DNA from: Sphingomonas sp. 28-63-12
GTDB taxonomy: Bacteria; Pseudomonadota; Alphaproteobacteria; Sphingomonadales; Sphingomonadaceae
Reading direction: 5' to 3'
Length of the DNA stretch: 64,000 nt
Assembly: GCA_002281535.1 (NCBI GenBank)
Contig: NCGD01000013.1
Location: 1-64,000, forward strand
Shown: positions 49,077 to 60,801 of the stretch, in pieces
How positions within the stretch are numbered: position 1 is the stretch's first letter
Layout of the letters: every line of letters starts with the position of its first letter
The notes under the pieces: model-generated
Seen by the model: the letters and a program-made list of their open reading frames with translations, nothing else
Database searches by the model: none
What the model was told of the DNA's origin: nothing
Position numbers and translations under genes: made by a program

Positions 49077-50156
49077 TCATCGGGCACACTTAGCGCCGGC
49101 CTGGTATCGCAGATGGGCTTTGGTATGCGCCCCAACGGCTGCCCAAAACGCTTCGGTCGAAGCGATAAACTCCTGAAGATACTCGGGCCGGAGATGGGTG
49201 TAGTTCGCGCCTGAACCGCGCTCGCTGCTATGGCCGGCTGCCGCATCGATCTGCGCCTGGGGCACACCGCGGCGCTGATGCCAGGTGTGGATGGTGTGGC
49301 GCAGGGTATTGGGCGATCCCAATCCTACCATTTTTGGCCGTGGCTCGGTTTCGCCCTGCTTCTTCCTGGCTGGCAGCCATAGGAGATTATCTTGGGCGTC
49401 GGTCGCTTGCCGCGCCAAACCAAGCGTGGGCTTGGCCACGTGAGCGGCAATCAGGCATGCCTCAAAAGCTCGCCCTATATCGTTGGTTTCGCGTTCGAAA
49501 AACGCCGGTCCACCTTCACGCTGCGTCTTTTCTGATGTGGCAGCGCGGTATTTGATCACCTTCCCTGTGATGCCGACCAGCCAGGGAGCGAGGGTTGGGG
49601 CTATCGGAACGATCGAACGCTGCTTACGGGTTTGCTCGCGGCCATCAGCGTTGAAGTAGATCCGATCACCTTTGATCTGGCTCGCATCCAGTTCCAGGAT
49701 CGCTTCTGATCGGCCATGCGTGCTGAGATGGATCATGGCATAGAGGTGGACATGCTCGCGGTCTGGCGATGCCCTGGCGGCATCGAGGATCGCTGCCACC
49801 TGTTCGGGGCTATACTCGGTCTCGCGCCGCTTCTTGGCCCCACGGACCTCTGCGATCCTCGGTGCGGACGAAATGATCTGCTCTTTCAATGCCCAGTTGA
49901 TCGGGCCCCGCCATGCACAGAGGTCACGGCTTATGGTGGCATTCCCGACGCCCTGGCATTTGCGCCATTCAACAAAGGCTGAGACGACATTCCTGGTTAC
50001 CGATGCAACGGTGATGTCGCCAACGATCAACCCCGCCGCGCGCCGATGCTCCCAGAATGCCTGAAGCGTCTGAACGGAATAGGCGTACCGCTCACCCGCC
50101 GCCAGATGCGCTACATGGCATGCCAGCCATTGCCGGGTGATATCGGCGAGTAGCAC
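49077..50156 (-). CDS. Tyrosine recombinase / island integrase, N-terminus probably truncated
   Basis: About 359 aa. Core-binding domain ITRQWLACHVAHL... and a catalytic domain with Arg in LSTHGRSEAILEL, NTLRHTIHTWHQRRG, AAGHSSE and the Tyr nucleophile in GANYTHLRPEYL. The usual His of the H-x-x-R box is Asn, as is common in this sphingomonad integrase group. GTG at 50156 is the first start available. However, the frame stays open upstream to the IS boundary at 50231 (LAQHFLLAKTPV...), which looks like real integrase sequence. The IS has probably removed the N-terminal arm-binding part, and activity is doubtful. Confidence 0.85.
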   Translation of the reverse strand: MLLADITRQWLACHVAHLAAGERYAYSVQTLQAFWEHRRAAGLIVGDITVASVTRNVVSAFVEWRKCQGVGNATISRDLCAWRGPINWALKEQIISSAPRIAEVRGAKKRRETEYSPEQVAAILDAARASPDREHVHLYAMIHLSTHGRSEAILELDASQIKGDRIYFNADGREQTRKQRSIVPIAPTLAPWLVGITGKVIKYRAATSEKTQREGGPAFFERETNDIGRAFEACLIAAHVAKPTLGLARQATDAQDNLLWLPARKKQGETEPRPKMVGLGSPNTLRHTIHTWHQRRGVPQAQIDAAAGHSSERGSGANYTHLRPEYLQEFIASTEAFWAAVGAHTKAHLRYQAGAKCAR

Positions 50157-50231
50157 ATCAGACGGTGCAAGCGTCGCGTCCGGTGCGGCTGCTGTAACGG
50201 GGGTTTTGGCGAGCAGAAAATGCTGCGCGAG

Positions 50232-50257
50232 TGAACCGCACCGGGATTGTCGGAGGC
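50232..50257 (+). repeat. IS left terminal inverted repeat
   Basis: 26 bp, exactly reverse-complementary to 51568-51593; identity breaks at the 27th base. Confidence 0.95.
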
Positions 50258-50270
50258 CATTTGGTTTAAG

Positions 50271-51540
<1,270 letters not shown>

Positions 51541-51567
51541 ACAGGCTCCGCCTTCTCAGGACTTGGA

Positions 51568-51593
51568 GCCTCCGACAATCCCGGTGCGGTTCA
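51568..51593 (-). repeat. IS right terminal inverted repeat
   Basis: 26-bp partner of 50232-50257, ending CGGTTCA at the junction with island DNA. Confidence 0.95.
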
Positions 51594-51854
51594 GACGACT
51601 ATCAAGCGATCATCTTCGCAAAGGACTGGGAACGCGCTGAGCTCATCTGGGAGCTGATCGATGAGCGATTTTACCTTATGCCAGAAGGGTGGCTGGGCTC
51701 GGAATATGATTGCTGGAGACTGCTCGGTCGGGTGCGTCATGAGCGCGAAGCCTGCACGCGAAACATCGAAGGTATCGGCATCTATTCGCCGCGAACCGGC
51801 TGGACGATTTTGCCCATCGATTATGCAGCGATCGGGATCGAGCCTCCTGGATGA
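51594..51854 (+). pseudogene. 3' part of a small gene cut by the IS
   Basis: The frame DDYQAIIFAKDWERAELIWE ... YAAIGIEPPG runs from the IS edge to a stop at 51852-51854, about 86 residues, with balanced, protein-like composition (many W, E, R, Y). If the IS is removed with a 3-bp duplication, it joins ATG-CTG-CGC at 50220-50228 and would begin MLR(E/D)DYQA, a protein near 89 aa. The alternative is that it lost a longer N-terminus. Family not recognised. Confidence 0.5.
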
Positions 51855-52364
51855 GGATGCGCCGGGCTTGGGAAACGTTCGAAACGACAGGAGCGATCGA
51901 TGGTCGGGGTTTTCCTCGCGCCCTCGATCGCCGGTGCAGACCGGCTCGTTCAGAGCATACCAATTCAAGCCATGGGACGCCGCTCGGGATACGGCTGAGT
52001 TCGCATAATGGGATTAAGCGAAGTCCGAGGATTGGGAGCGACTTCTCACCCGGATGGTGCCGACTTGCCGGTATTGTTCTGGGCTGTGCCATCCACCGGC
52101 TCGGATAGGCAACATTCGCCCCGCACACGACTATAAAATGGCTTCAGCGGACACCGAAAGCTGCCGCTGGTTTCGCCGTTGTTGCTCGCGGCCGAACGGC
52201 GGCTCATGGGACTTATCGGTCATTCCTGACGCGATCGCCGAATGACGGCTTTTGGCGAAAGTGGACGTTCGGATTTCGCCGGGGCCTAACGCGAATAGAA
52301 CAATCTTGGCCGATTGCTGACCTTCCGCGATCGGTTTGGCCAGCGGTAGTTAAGAACCCGAGAT
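51855..52364. other. Non-coding stretch between the broken gene and kdpE
   Basis: 510 bp with only short overlapping frames of poor composition. It contains sequence reminiscent of degenerate sphingomonad intergenic relics (for example GAATGACGGCTTTTGGCG near 52241). No terminator hairpin with a T-tract was seen after kdpE. Confidence 0.5.
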
Positions 52365-53042
52365 TCAGGCGACCAGCCGGTAACCGACACCCGGTTCGTT
52401 GCGGAAAATGCTCGGCGCGGCGGGGTCGTCTTCCAGTTTTACGCGAAGCCCGCGCATGGTGACGCGCAGATACTCGACGTCCTCGACATGCGCGTCGCCC
52501 CAAACGGCGCGAAGCAGGGCCGCGTGCGTCAGCACGCGGTCGGGGTGGCGGGCGAGCTCGGCCAGAACGGCATATTCCTTCCGCGTCAGCCGCACCTCTT
52601 CGCCGTCGCGCGTGACCCGACGCGCGGCCAGATCGATCGTGACCCGACCAATGACCAGCGCCATGGCGACGCTCCCCGCCGAATTGCGGTGGCGCAGCGC
52701 GGCGCGGATGCGGGCGAGCAGTTCTTCGGTATCGAACGGTTTCACGACATAGTCGTCCGCGCCAAGATCGAGGGCTGCGACCTTCTCCGCTGTCGCGTCG
52801 CGCGCCGTGAGCACGATAACCGCGCGGTCGATTGCGTGCAGAAGCGTCACCAGCTCCAAGCCGTCGCGATCGGGCAGCCCGAGATCGAGCAGCACCAGTT
52901 CGCAACCCTCGCGGTGCGCCTCGCTCAGCGCTTCGGCGGCGTTTCCTGCCTCGCTGGCCGAATATCCGGCGCGCTCCACCGCGCCCCGCACCAGACGGCG
53001 AATCGCGGGCTCGTCATCGACAATCAGGATTTGCCCGGTCAT
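52365..53042 (-). CDS. kdpE: Potassium-responsive response regulator KdpE
   Basis: 225-aa OmpR-type regulator. Receiver with acidic pocket ILIVDDEPAIRRLVRG and phospho-Asp in ELVLLDLGLPDRDGLE, then switch Lys in DYVVKPFDTEELLARI. The C-terminal winged helix carries VRLTRKEYAVLAELARHPDRV and VEYLRVTMRGLRVKLEDD. It activates kdp transcription under K+ limitation. Overlaps kdpD by 4 bp. Confidence 0.96.
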   Translation of the reverse strand: MTGQILIVDDEPAIRRLVRGAVERAGYSASEAGNAAEALSEAHREGCELVLLDLGLPDRDGLELVTLLHAIDRAVIVLTARDATAEKVAALDLGADDYVVKPFDTEELLARIRAALRHRNSAGSVAMALVIGRVTIDLAARRVTRDGEEVRLTRKEYAVLAELARHPDRVLTHAALLRAVWGDAHVEDVEYLRVTMRGLRVKLEDDPAAPSIFRNEPGVGYRLVA

Positions 53043-55681
53043 TCCGCGATGCGCCTGATGCCTGCCTCGGGCCAGGTAATGCTGAACGCCGCCCCGCTCG
53101 GATCGCGGTTCGACGCCGTCGCCGTCAATCCCATAGCGTCCGCAAAGCCCTTGACGATGGCAAGGCCGAGGCCCGTTCCGCCGCTCATATCATCGCCGTC
53201 GACGCGCGTGAACCGGTCGAACAGGCTGGTTTCGCGCCCGATTGGCAGGCCAGGTCCTTCATCGAGCACCGAAAGCACCATTTGGTCCGGCAATCGCCGC
53301 GCCTGAACGGTGATCGGACTGCCGGGCTTCGAAAATTTGGCGGCGTTGCCCAGTAAATTGATCAATATGTGATGCAGCATGCGTGGATCGGCTTCCACCA
53401 GCGGCAAGGTGGGTGGCACATCGAGAATGAGCGAATGCCGCACCAGCTCGGCGCGCAGATCATGCGCCGCCGCCGCGATGGCATCGGTCAGATCGGTCGC
53501 CTCGCGCTTGACGACGAGCGCGTTGGCTTCGATCCGTGTCATTTCGACCAGATCGTCGAACACGCGGCGCAGGCGGCGGGCTTCGCCTTTCAGGGTCGCG
53601 GTGGTGGCGCTCTCGCCATGTTCGGCCGCGAGCGCATCTGCGGCCGCAACGACCGCAGTCAGCGGCGTTTTCAGGTCATGGCCCATCGACGAAAGCAATG
53701 TCGCGCGCAGATCATCCCGTTGCTTGAGCGCGCCGACTTCGCGGGCATTGGCTTCGAGTCTCAGGCGTTCATGCGCCAGCGCCGCTTGCCCCAGCAGCGT
53801 CGTGAACAGAATGCGCTTGTCGGCGGGCACCGGATCGCCGCTGCCATCGGGGGCGATCCCGAGCACGCCGAGCACACCGAGCGCGGTTTCAAGCGGATGG
53901 AATTGCCAATCGCTCGAAGTCAGCGTGCCGCTGTCACGACCCGATATCTCGCCGCGATCAAACGACCATTCGGCTGCGGCCATATCGATTGCACCGAGCG
54001 TCGGGTCTGGCGGGCTTGCGCCGATCGGCGCGATCGTGGCGTCGTCCCTGGCGAACAGGACGGTGGATACGCTCAACAATCGTGCGACTTCTTCGCACAC
54101 CGCTGCCGCCGTCCCGGTTTCGTCTGAGACCGATGCAAGGCGTTGCCCAAAGGCCGCGAGCGCGGCGTTTTCGCTCGCGGTGCGCGCGCCGATTGTCGCT
54201 TCGCGTTTCAATCGACCGGTCAACTGGCTGGCGACCACTGCAACGACGATCAACACGAGGAGCGTTACGACATTTTGCGGATCGCTGATCGTGAACGTGT
54301 AAAGCGGCGGCAGGAAGAAGAAATTATAGGCAAGCGCGGCAGCCAGACTGGCCACAAGTGACGGGCGGAGGCCGAACAGCGTGGCCGTCGCGATGATCGG
54401 CAACAGATAGATCAGATCGATCGAGTTCGACCCCACAATCGGATGGAGTGCGACTGCCCCCGCCGTAGTCGCGGCCACCATGCCCAGCCCCGCCGCAATG
54501 CCGCGCAGCGCGCTCGGGCGACGCACTGCTGTTTCGCCGTCCGGCGCCGGCGCGAGGCTGACCGGAACAACATGGATCGCCACGTCGTCGAGCTCACGCA
54601 CCAGTTGATCGACGACCGAGCCGTGGCGCAGTTCAAACCACCAGCTACGTCGCGATTTGCCGATCACGACGGCGGTCGCCCGCGTTTCGAGAATATGCGC
54701 GCGCAGGCCGTCCAGCACCGACCGGGCCGGGACCGTCGCGATCCCCGCCCCAAGGCTCGTCGCCAATTTGAGCGCAGCCGCCATGCGGGTGCGGGCGGCT
54801 TCGCCGAGCGTTGCGCTGCGCGGCGTCTCGACGGTGACGGCGGTCCAGGGCGCGCGCATCGCATCGGCGAAGCGCTTTGCGGCGCGGATCAGGGCATCAC
54901 CGCCGGGCTGATCGCCGACCGCGACGACCACGCGTTCGCCGACCGCCCAATTCCCGCTGGCGCCGACCAGTTCGACATGATCGAGGAGCGATCGATCGAC
55001 CGCTTGCGCCGCACGCCGAAGCGCCAGTTCCCGCAGCGCCGACAGGTTGGATTTCGAGAAGAAATGGCCGAGCGCGCGGGTCGCTTCATGCGGGACATAG
55101 ACTTTGCCCGCCTTCAAGCGTTCGATCAGCTCATCGGGCGGCAGGTCGACCACCTCGATCTCGGCATCGTCGAGGATCGCGTCTGGCACGGTCTCGCGCA
55201 CCCGCACGCGCGTAAAGCCCGCGACGACATCGTTCAGACTTTCGATGTGCTGGATGTTGAGCGTCGTCAGCACGTCGATGCCCGCGTCGCGGAGCTCCTC
55301 GACATCCTGCCAGCGTTTGGGGTGGCGGCTGCCGGGGGCGTTGGTATGGGCGAGTTCGTCGATCAGCGCGACGCGCGGGCGGCGCGCGAGCATCGCATCG
55401 ATATCGAACTCCTTCAGGGTGTGCGACCCGCGTTCGATGGCGCGACGGGGCAGAATTTCGAAGGGGCCGACCAGCGCCTCGGTCTCCACACGGCCATGCG
55501 TCTCGACGATGCCCGCAACCACGTCGACACCCTGGCGCAGCATCTCGGCGCCCTGGCGCAGCATTTCGAAGGTCTTGCCGACCCCCGGAGCCGCGCCGAG
55601 GAATATTTTCAGCCGTCCGCGCGTCTCTTTCTTCGCTGCCTTGAGCAGCGATTCCGGCGAGGGGCGGGCAGGATCTGTCAC
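53039..55681 (-). CDS. kdpD: Potassium sensor histidine kinase KdpD
   Basis: 880 aa. N-terminal KdpD domain with a Walker A box GAAPGVGKTFEM (near residue 30) and VALIDELAHTNAPGSRHPKR, then a universal-stress-protein-like domain. Four membrane helices lie around residues 395-490 (IIATATLFGLRPSLVASLAA), followed by a GAF-like region. The kinase core has His in SSMGHDLKTPLTAV and the ATP-binding boxes ILINLLGNAAKFS, LDEGPGLP and GGTGLGLAIVKGF. Overlaps both kdpC and kdpE by 4 bp. Confidence 0.96.
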   Translation of the reverse strand: MTDPARPSPESLLKAAKKETRGRLKIFLGAAPGVGKTFEMLRQGAEMLRQGVDVVAGIVETHGRVETEALVGPFEILPRRAIERGSHTLKEFDIDAMLARRPRVALIDELAHTNAPGSRHPKRWQDVEELRDAGIDVLTTLNIQHIESLNDVVAGFTRVRVRETVPDAILDDAEIEVVDLPPDELIERLKAGKVYVPHEATRALGHFFSKSNLSALRELALRRAAQAVDRSLLDHVELVGASGNWAVGERVVVAVGDQPGGDALIRAAKRFADAMRAPWTAVTVETPRSATLGEAARTRMAAALKLATSLGAGIATVPARSVLDGLRAHILETRATAVVIGKSRRSWWFELRHGSVVDQLVRELDDVAIHVVPVSLAPAPDGETAVRRPSALRGIAAGLGMVAATTAGAVALHPIVGSNSIDLIYLLPIIATATLFGLRPSLVASLAAALAYNFFFLPPLYTFTISDPQNVVTLLVLIVVAVVASQLTGRLKREATIGARTASENAALAAFGQRLASVSDETGTAAAVCEEVARLLSVSTVLFARDDATIAPIGASPPDPTLGAIDMAAAEWSFDRGEISGRDSGTLTSSDWQFHPLETALGVLGVLGIAPDGSGDPVPADKRILFTTLLGQAALAHERLRLEANAREVGALKQRDDLRATLLSSMGHDLKTPLTAVVAAADALAAEHGESATTATLKGEARRLRRVFDDLVEMTRIEANALVVKREATDLTDAIAAAAHDLRAELVRHSLILDVPPTLPLVEADPRMLHHILINLLGNAAKFSKPGSPITVQARRLPDQMVLSVLDEGPGLPIGRETSLFDRFTRVDGDDMSGGTGLGLAIVKGFADAMGLTATASNRDPSGAAFSITWPEAGIRRIAE

Positions 55682-56271
55682 GGTGCCAGGTTAGTCGAAA
55701 TCCGGTCGAGCTGTCGATTAAGCATCAGCACATTGACATGTGGCTCGCCGATAATGCCGAACAGCGGCCACGCGATCGAGCGCTCCACCAGCGCGTGGAC
55801 CTGCGGCTCGGCCATGCCGCGCGCCTTGGCGACCCGGGCGACTTGTGAAAAAGCCGCCTCGGGGCTGAGATCGGGATCGAGCCCCGAGGCGCTAGTGGTG
55901 ACCAGGTCAGGCGGGACATTTACCCCGGTCATTCCTTGCGCGCGCGCCTCGGCCACACGGGCGGCGATGGCGTCGCGCAAATCCTTCGATCCCGGCGCGA
56001 GGTTGGTCGCGGCCGACGCGCTTGCGTCATAGCCCTTGCCCGCCGCCGATGGGCGCGGGTGGAAGTACCGCGGGGACGCAAAGCCCTGGGCGATCAACTC
56101 GGACCCGACGACCGTGCCACGATCGACGATCATGCTGCCGTTCGCCTGGGCGGGCAGCGCGACTTGCGCGACGCCGGTGATGAGCGCCGGATAGGCGAGG
56201 CCGGTGATGCCGCCGAGCAGCAGCAGCAGCGTGATGGCGGGGCGCAGCGCGGCGCGGATTTCGGTGAACAT
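55678..56271 (-). CDS. kdpC: Potassium-transporting ATPase subunit KdpC
   Basis: 197 aa, one N-terminal membrane helix (RPAITLLLLLGGITGLAYPA) and a periplasmic domain with the family motif FASPRYFHPRPSAAGKGYDA, then GLDPDLSPEAAFSQV. KdpC stabilises the KdpFAB complex. ATG 56271, 13 bp after kdpB, begins MFTEIRAALRP; the longer frame upstream lies inside kdpB. Confidence 0.95.
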   Translation of the reverse strand: MFTEIRAALRPAITLLLLLGGITGLAYPALITGVAQVALPAQANGSMIVDRGTVVGSELIAQGFASPRYFHPRPSAAGKGYDASASAATNLAPGSKDLRDAIAARVAEARAQGMTGVNVPPDLVTTSASGLDPDLSPEAAFSQVARVAKARGMAEPQVHALVERSIAWPLFGIIGEPHVNVLMLNRQLDRISTNLAP

Positions 56272-56284
56272 GGGTGAGACTTTC

Positions 56285-58306
56285 TCAGGCGAGATGAAGA
56301 GCGGTGACGGCCAGATCGATGATCTTGATCCCGATGAACGGCGCAATCAGCCCGCCGACGCCGTAGACGGCGAGGTTGCGCGCGAGCAGATCGCCCGCCG
56401 GTGCAGGCCGGTATTTCACACCCTTGAGCGCCAGCGGCACCAGCGCCGGGATGATCAGCGCGTTGAAGATAATCGCCGACAGGATCGCACTTTCCGGGCT
56501 GCCCAGGCGCATCACGTTGAGCACATTAAGCCCCGGATAGAGCACGACGAAGATCGCGGGCAGGATCGCGAAATATTTGGCGACATCGTTCGAGATCGAA
56601 AAGGTCGTGAGCGCACCGCGCGTCATCAGCAATTGCTTGCCCAGCCCCACGATCTCGATGAGCTTGGTCGGGTCGCTGTCGAGATCGACCATATTGCCCG
56701 CCTCGCGCGCGGCTTGCGTGCCGGTGTTCATCGCCACGCCGACATCGGATTGCGCGAGCGCAGGCGCGTCGTTGGTGCCGTCGCCGCACATCGCGACGAG
56801 CTTGCCGCCCTCCTGCTCCTTGCGGATCAGGGCGAGCTTGTCCTCGGGCGTCGCCTCGGCGAGAAAATCATCGACCCCGCTTTCAGCCGCAATGCTGGCG
56901 GCGGTCAGCGGGTTGTCGCCCGTGATCATCACGGTGCGGATGCCCATCCGGCGCAACTCGCCGAAGCGTTCGCGGATACCCGCTTTGACGATGTCCTTGA
57001 GATGGACGACACCAAGCAGTCGCACGCCATCGGCTACCGCAAGCGGCGTGCCGCCCGACCGGGCGATGTCGTCCGAGATTTTGGTCAAGGCGGCGGCATC
57101 AATTGGGTCGGCGCTGTCGCCCAATCGGCGCATGATCGCATCGACAGCCCCTTTGACGATGCGGCGTTCGCCGATCTGCAAACCCGATACACGCGTTTGC
57201 GAAGTAAATTTGATCGGCTCAGCCCCGGCGGGCATTGGATCGCCCGCCCCCGCTAGGACAACAATCGAACGACCTTCGGGCGTTTCGTCGGCCAGGCTGG
57301 CAAGGCGTGCCGCCGCGATCAAGTCGCGCTCGGCGACGCCGGGGATGGGCAGGAACGCCGTCGCCTGCCGGTCGCCGATCGTGATCGTGCCGGTCTTGTC
57401 GAGCAACAGCGTGTCGATATCGCCCGCCGCCTCAACCGCGCGGCCCGATTTGGCGAGCACGTTGAAACGCACCAGTCGGTCCATCCCGGCAATGCCGATG
57501 GCCGAGAGCAGCGCCGAAATCGTCGTCGGGATGAGGGTGACGAATAGCGCGACAAGGACCGGCACTGCGAGCGCGCCCCCGGCATAGGCCGCAAACGCCG
57601 GCAGCGTGCCGACGGCAATAAGAAAGATCAGCGTCAATCCTGCAAGCAGGATCGTCAGCGCGATCTCGTTGGGCGTTTTCTGGCGGCTCGCCCCTTCGAC
57701 GAGCGCGATCATGCGGTCTAGGAAACCCTGACCCTGTCCTGCGGTTACGCGCACGGTGACGCAGTCGGCGATCACGCGCGTACCTGCGGTAACGGCGGAT
57801 CGGTCGCCCCCGGCTTCGCGGATAACAGGTGCGCTTTCGCCAGTGATCGCGGCTTCGTTGACGCTCGCGACGCCTGCGATGACCTCGCCATCGGCGGGGA
57901 TCAGGTCGCCGGTTTCGACCAGCACCTCGTCGCCGATTTGCAGGCGGGTCGCGTCGACCAGCTCCCAAGCGCCCGCGACCCCGATCAATTGCTTGGCGCG
58001 CAGATCGGCCTTGGTCGAACGGAGCGACGCCGCTTGCGCCTTGCCGCGCCCCTCCGCTATCGCTTCGGCGAAATTGCCGAACAGCACGGTCAGCCACAGC
58101 CAGAAGACGAGCTGCGCCTGAAACGCGATGCTGGTCGATTCAGTCAGCGCGCCCTTGACGAGCAGCACGGTGGAGAGCGCCGCGACGATACCTGTCACGA
58201 ACATCACCGGGTTACGGATTAGGGTGCGCGGATCGAGCTTGACTAGCGCGTCGCGTGCGGCAGTGGCCATCAGCGGACCAGTAAAGAGCGAAGTCTGGGT
58301 TGCCAT
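56285..58306 (-). CDS. kdpB: Potassium-transporting ATPase ATP-binding subunit KdpB
   Basis: P-type ATPase of 673 aa that drives K+ import. Actuator TGES ([11 protein letters not shown]), phosphorylation site [12 protein letters not shown], nucleotide-binding FTSQTRVSG, and hinge [20 protein letters not shown] are all intact. Seven membrane helices as expected. ATG at 58306 ([11 protein letters not shown]) follows kdpA by 11 bp. Confidence 0.97.
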   Translation of the reverse strand: MATQTSLFTGPLMATAARDALVKLDPRTLIRNPVMFVTGIVAALSTVLLVKGALTESTSIAFQAQLVFWLWLTVLFGNFAEAIAEGRGKAQAASLRSTKADLRAKQLIGVAGAWELVDATRLQIGDEVLVETGDLIPADGEVIAGVASVNEAAITGESAPVIREAGGDRSAVTAGTRVIADCVTVRVTAGQGQGFLDRMIALVEGASRQKTPNEIALTILLAGLTLIFLIAVGTLPAFAAYAGGALAVPVLVALFVTLIPTTISALLSAIGIAGMDRLVRFNVLAKSGRAVEAAGDIDTLLLDKTGTITIGDRQATAFLPIPGVAERDLIAAARLASLADETPEGRSIVVLAGAGDPMPAGAEPIKFTSQTRVSGLQIGERRIVKGAVDAIMRRLGDSADPIDAAALTKISDDIARSGGTPLAVADGVRLLGVVHLKDIVKAGIRERFGELRRMGIRTVMITGDNPLTAASIAAESGVDDFLAEATPEDKLALIRKEQEGGKLVAMCGDGTNDAPALAQSDVGVAMNTGTQAAREAGNMVDLDSDPTKLIEIVGLGKQLLMTRGALTTFSISNDVAKYFAILPAIFVVLYPGLNVLNVMRLGSPESAILSAIIFNALIIPALVPLALKGVKYRPAPAGDLLARNLAVYGVGGLIAPFIGIKIIDLAVTALHLA

Positions 58307-58317
58307 GTCGATATGCC

Positions 58318-60000
58318 TTAGTTGAGCGTGCCAGCGGCGACCTGTGCTTGGTCGGCGATCGGACCGAGCACGAGCGCGGGCAGGAAGGTGAGGCCGCCGA
58401 CGATCAGGATGACCGCGGCAAGCAAGCCGATCCACAGCGCGCCTGTGGTCGGAAACGAACCTGCGCCCGATGGGATAACCCGCTTGGCCGCCAGCCCGCC
58501 GGCGATGCCGAGCACCGGCAGGATCACCCCGAACCGCCCGACGAACATGCCGAGCGCGAGCAGCAGATTGTAGAAAGGCGTGTTGCCGGTGAGCCCGCCG
58601 AACGCAGAGCCGTTGTTAGCCGCGGCGCTGGTGAAGGCGTAGAGGATTTCGCTGAAACCATGGGGCCCTTTGGCGAGCGGTCCGGCCAAGCCGGCGGGGA
58701 CGACGCTGGCGATGGCAGCCAAGCCCAGGATCATCAGCGGCGGCACGAAAATCGCGATGACGCTCAGCTTCATCTCGCGCGCCTCGATCTTCTTGCCGAC
58801 ATATTCAGGCGTGCGACCGACCATCAGCCCTGCGATGAAGACGGCGAGGATCGCGTAGATCAGCACGGCATACAGGCCTGAACCGACGCCACCGATGACG
58901 AGTTCGCCAAGCTGCATGTTGAACAGCGGGATCATCCCGCCGAGCGGCGTGAAGCTGTCATGCGCGGCGATGACGGCACCGGTCGAGGTCGCGGTCGTGA
59001 CGGTCGCGAACAGAGCGGAGGTGGCGACGCCGAAACGGACTTCCTTGCCCTCCATATTCCCGCCCGCCACGCCGAGCGCGTGATGCACCGGGTTACCTGC
59101 GGCTTCGGCGCCATAAGCGACCGCGACGCCACCTGCGAACAGCAGCAGCATCGCCGCCAGGATCACCCAGCCCTGGCGGACATTGCCGACGGCCTTGCCG
59201 AAGGTCAGCGTCAGCCCCGCGCCGAGCACGAAGATGCTAAGCATCTGGATGAAATTGCTGATCGCGCTGGGGTTCTCGAACGGATGCGCCGAATTGGCGT
59301 TGAAGAAGCCGCCGCCATTGGTGCCGAGCATCTTGATCGCGAGCTGCGAAGCGACGGGCCCCAGTGCGATCACCTGTTTCGCGCCTTCAACCGTGGTTGC
59401 CGTCATTGACGCGGCGAAGGTCTGCGGCACGCCGAGCGTGACATAGGCGAGCGCCAGCACTAAGCAGATCGGCAGCAGCAGATAAAGCGTCACCCGCGTC
59501 ACATCGACCCAGAAGTTGCCAATGCCCGTCGCTTGCCGTCGCGCGAAACCCCGGATGATCGCGAAGGCCACCGCAATACCCGTGGCCGCCGACAGGAAAT
59601 TCTGCACCGTCAGCCCGAGCATTTGCGACAAATGCGAGAGCGTGCTTTCGCCCCCGTAATTCTGCCAATTGGTGTTGGTGACGAAGCTGACCGCGGTGTT
59701 GAACGCGAGCAGATTCTCGACCGCCGGGAACCCCTGCGGGTTGAGCGGCAACACGGCTTGCAGCTTGAGCACCGCGAACAGGAAGGCGATGCCAAGCAAG
59801 TTGAACGCCATCAGCGATACCGCATAGCCGACCCAGCTTTGCTCGGCCTTGGGATCCACGCCGATCAGCCGGAAGAGCGCGCGCTCACCCGGAAGGCTGT
59901 CGCGCGCATAAAGCGCATACATCCAGTCGCCCGTCGGCTTGGCGAGGGCAACAATGAGCGCGGTGAAGAGGAGGATCATGCTCCATCCGGCGAGGGTCAT
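58318..60000 (-). CDS. kdpA: Potassium-transporting ATPase channel subunit KdpA
   Basis: 560 aa with about ten membrane helices. Selectivity-filter-like repeats are present: [55 protein letters not shown] and [15 protein letters not shown], the four K+-coordinating loops. Member of the superfamily of K+ transporters. Starts 15 bp after kdpF. Confidence 0.97.
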   Translation of the reverse strand: MTLAGWSMILLFTALIVALAKPTGDWMYALYARDSLPGERALFRLIGVDPKAEQSWVGYAVSLMAFNLLGIAFLFAVLKLQAVLPLNPQGFPAVENLLAFNTAVSFVTNTNWQNYGGESTLSHLSQMLGLTVQNFLSAATGIAVAFAIIRGFARRQATGIGNFWVDVTRVTLYLLLPICLVLALAYVTLGVPQTFAASMTATTVEGAKQVIALGPVASQLAIKMLGTNGGGFFNANSAHPFENPSAISNFIQMLSIFVLGAGLTLTFGKAVGNVRQGWVILAAMLLLFAGGVAVAYGAEAAGNPVHHALGVAGGNMEGKEVRFGVATSALFATVTTATSTGAVIAAHDSFTPLGGMIPLFNMQLGELVIGGVGSGLYAVLIYAILAVFIAGLMVGRTPEYVGKKIEAREMKLSVIAIFVPPLMILGLAAIASVVPAGLAGPLAKGPHGFSEILYAFTSAAANNGSAFGGLTGNTPFYNLLLALGMFVGRFGVILPVLGIAGGLAAKRVIPSGAGSFPTTGALWIGLLAAVILIVGGLTFLPALVLGPIADQAQVAAGTLN

Positions 60001-60015
60001 GGCCGCTACCCCCGC

Positions 60016-60105
60016 TCAATACCGCTCAGGCCGTGCGAGCACGGCGAGCAGATAGACAAGAACGATGGCGAGCGTGACCGCGCCGAGGAGGAGATCAATG
60101 GACAT
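60016..60105 (-). CDS. kdpF: KdpF small membrane subunit
   Basis: 29-aa peptide with one transmembrane helix. The start at 60105 reads MSIDLLLGAVTLAIVLVYLL and the peptide ends LARPERY, the characteristic KdpF terminus. It is the first gene of the operon, and completes the set kdpF-A-B-C-D-E on the minus strand. TCCATTG after the ATG and its position 15 bp before kdpA fit KdpF exactly. Confidence 0.9.
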   Translation of the reverse strand: MSIDLLLGAVTLAIVLVYLLAVLARPERY

Positions 60106-60693
60106 AGGGCCGCCTTCGAATGTTCGGCGGCCTGCCTAAGCCCGAAGCGCGTTAAGCTTCGCGATGCTTTTTCGGTCGATGGCATAAGGGGAGCGTAAAG
60201 CGCGAATTGAGGGAAACCGGCGCTGTTAGCTGGCGTAACCGAATGACCGCTGACCAGAGATCAGCAGAGCGAACCGATAGTCCGCTTCAGGCTCATTGCC
60301 GACTGGTTGCCGTCCAAAGGTCGAACGACCACATCTGTCACAAGCGGACGGTCGTGCTGTTGCTCACGAATGGCGTAAACTGGGTCGACAGCTGCCACGG
60401 CGCCGAGTTCAAAACGAGTATCCGCTTCGGCACATTGGTGCGCTGATAGCCGCCAGGTCACTTTCCGCCATCCCTTGCTGCTCGCGGCGGTGAAAGCGAC
60501 CCAACTCAACGCGAACCTGTGATTATGCTGATGGCAGGAAAAGCGGTCGGTCTGTACTGGGAGCATGAGCTTGATGAAAAACGCTGCCCGCTCATCGGGT
60601 ATCGCACTGGTATCGCAAATTGCTCCAAATCGCTTCAGTTCAGCAGTTTCGCCTATCTGAAACCCAAGCATTTACGCCATTTCTCGAGGAAAT
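60106..60693. other. kdp upstream region and decayed integrase end
   Basis: 588 bp without an intact gene. Next to kdpF is the promoter-bearing part, with an inverted repeat CGAAGC-(7)-GCTTCG at 60143-60161 that could be a KdpE or other operator (weak). From about 60240 to 60480 is sequence of the degenerate sphingomonad intergenic kind. At about 60590-60645, three blocks (GCTCATCGGG, CTGGTATCGCA, TGCTCCAAATCGCTTCAG) match the 3' end of the island integrase on the same strand. Confidence 0.5.
60590..60693 (-). pseudogene. Remnant of a second integrase 3' end
   Basis: Read on the minus strand, the segment encodes TEAIWS-N-LRYQCDTR-stop, matching the island integrase ending STEAFWAAV...LRYQAGAKCAR-stop with an internal deletion. 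It has the same orientation as the intact integrase, but its body is cut off by attR. This is a relic of another element of the same type. Confidence 0.5.
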
Positions 60694-60754
60694 GCTGCAA
60701 TCGCACTGCGGAGGTCAGGGGTTCGATTCCCCTCGGCTCCACCAACTCAGTCTC
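60694..60754. repeat. attR: second copy of the tRNA-Ala 3' half
   Basis: 61 bp, 59 identical to 48982-49042 and in the same orientation. The two differences are A to G in the anticodon stem (60710) and G to A just after CCA. It marks the right end of the island; no complete tRNA precedes it. Confidence 0.9.
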
Positions 60755-60801
60755 AAAGTCGTCGACAAGCTGGAACAGCTCGCGCGCGCACCAGTACGGC
60801 G

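Noticed and set aside
60261..60671. 136-aa frame upstream of kdpF
   Set aside because: No ribosome site, patchy composition, and overlaps the decayed integrase end and degenerate intergenic sequence.
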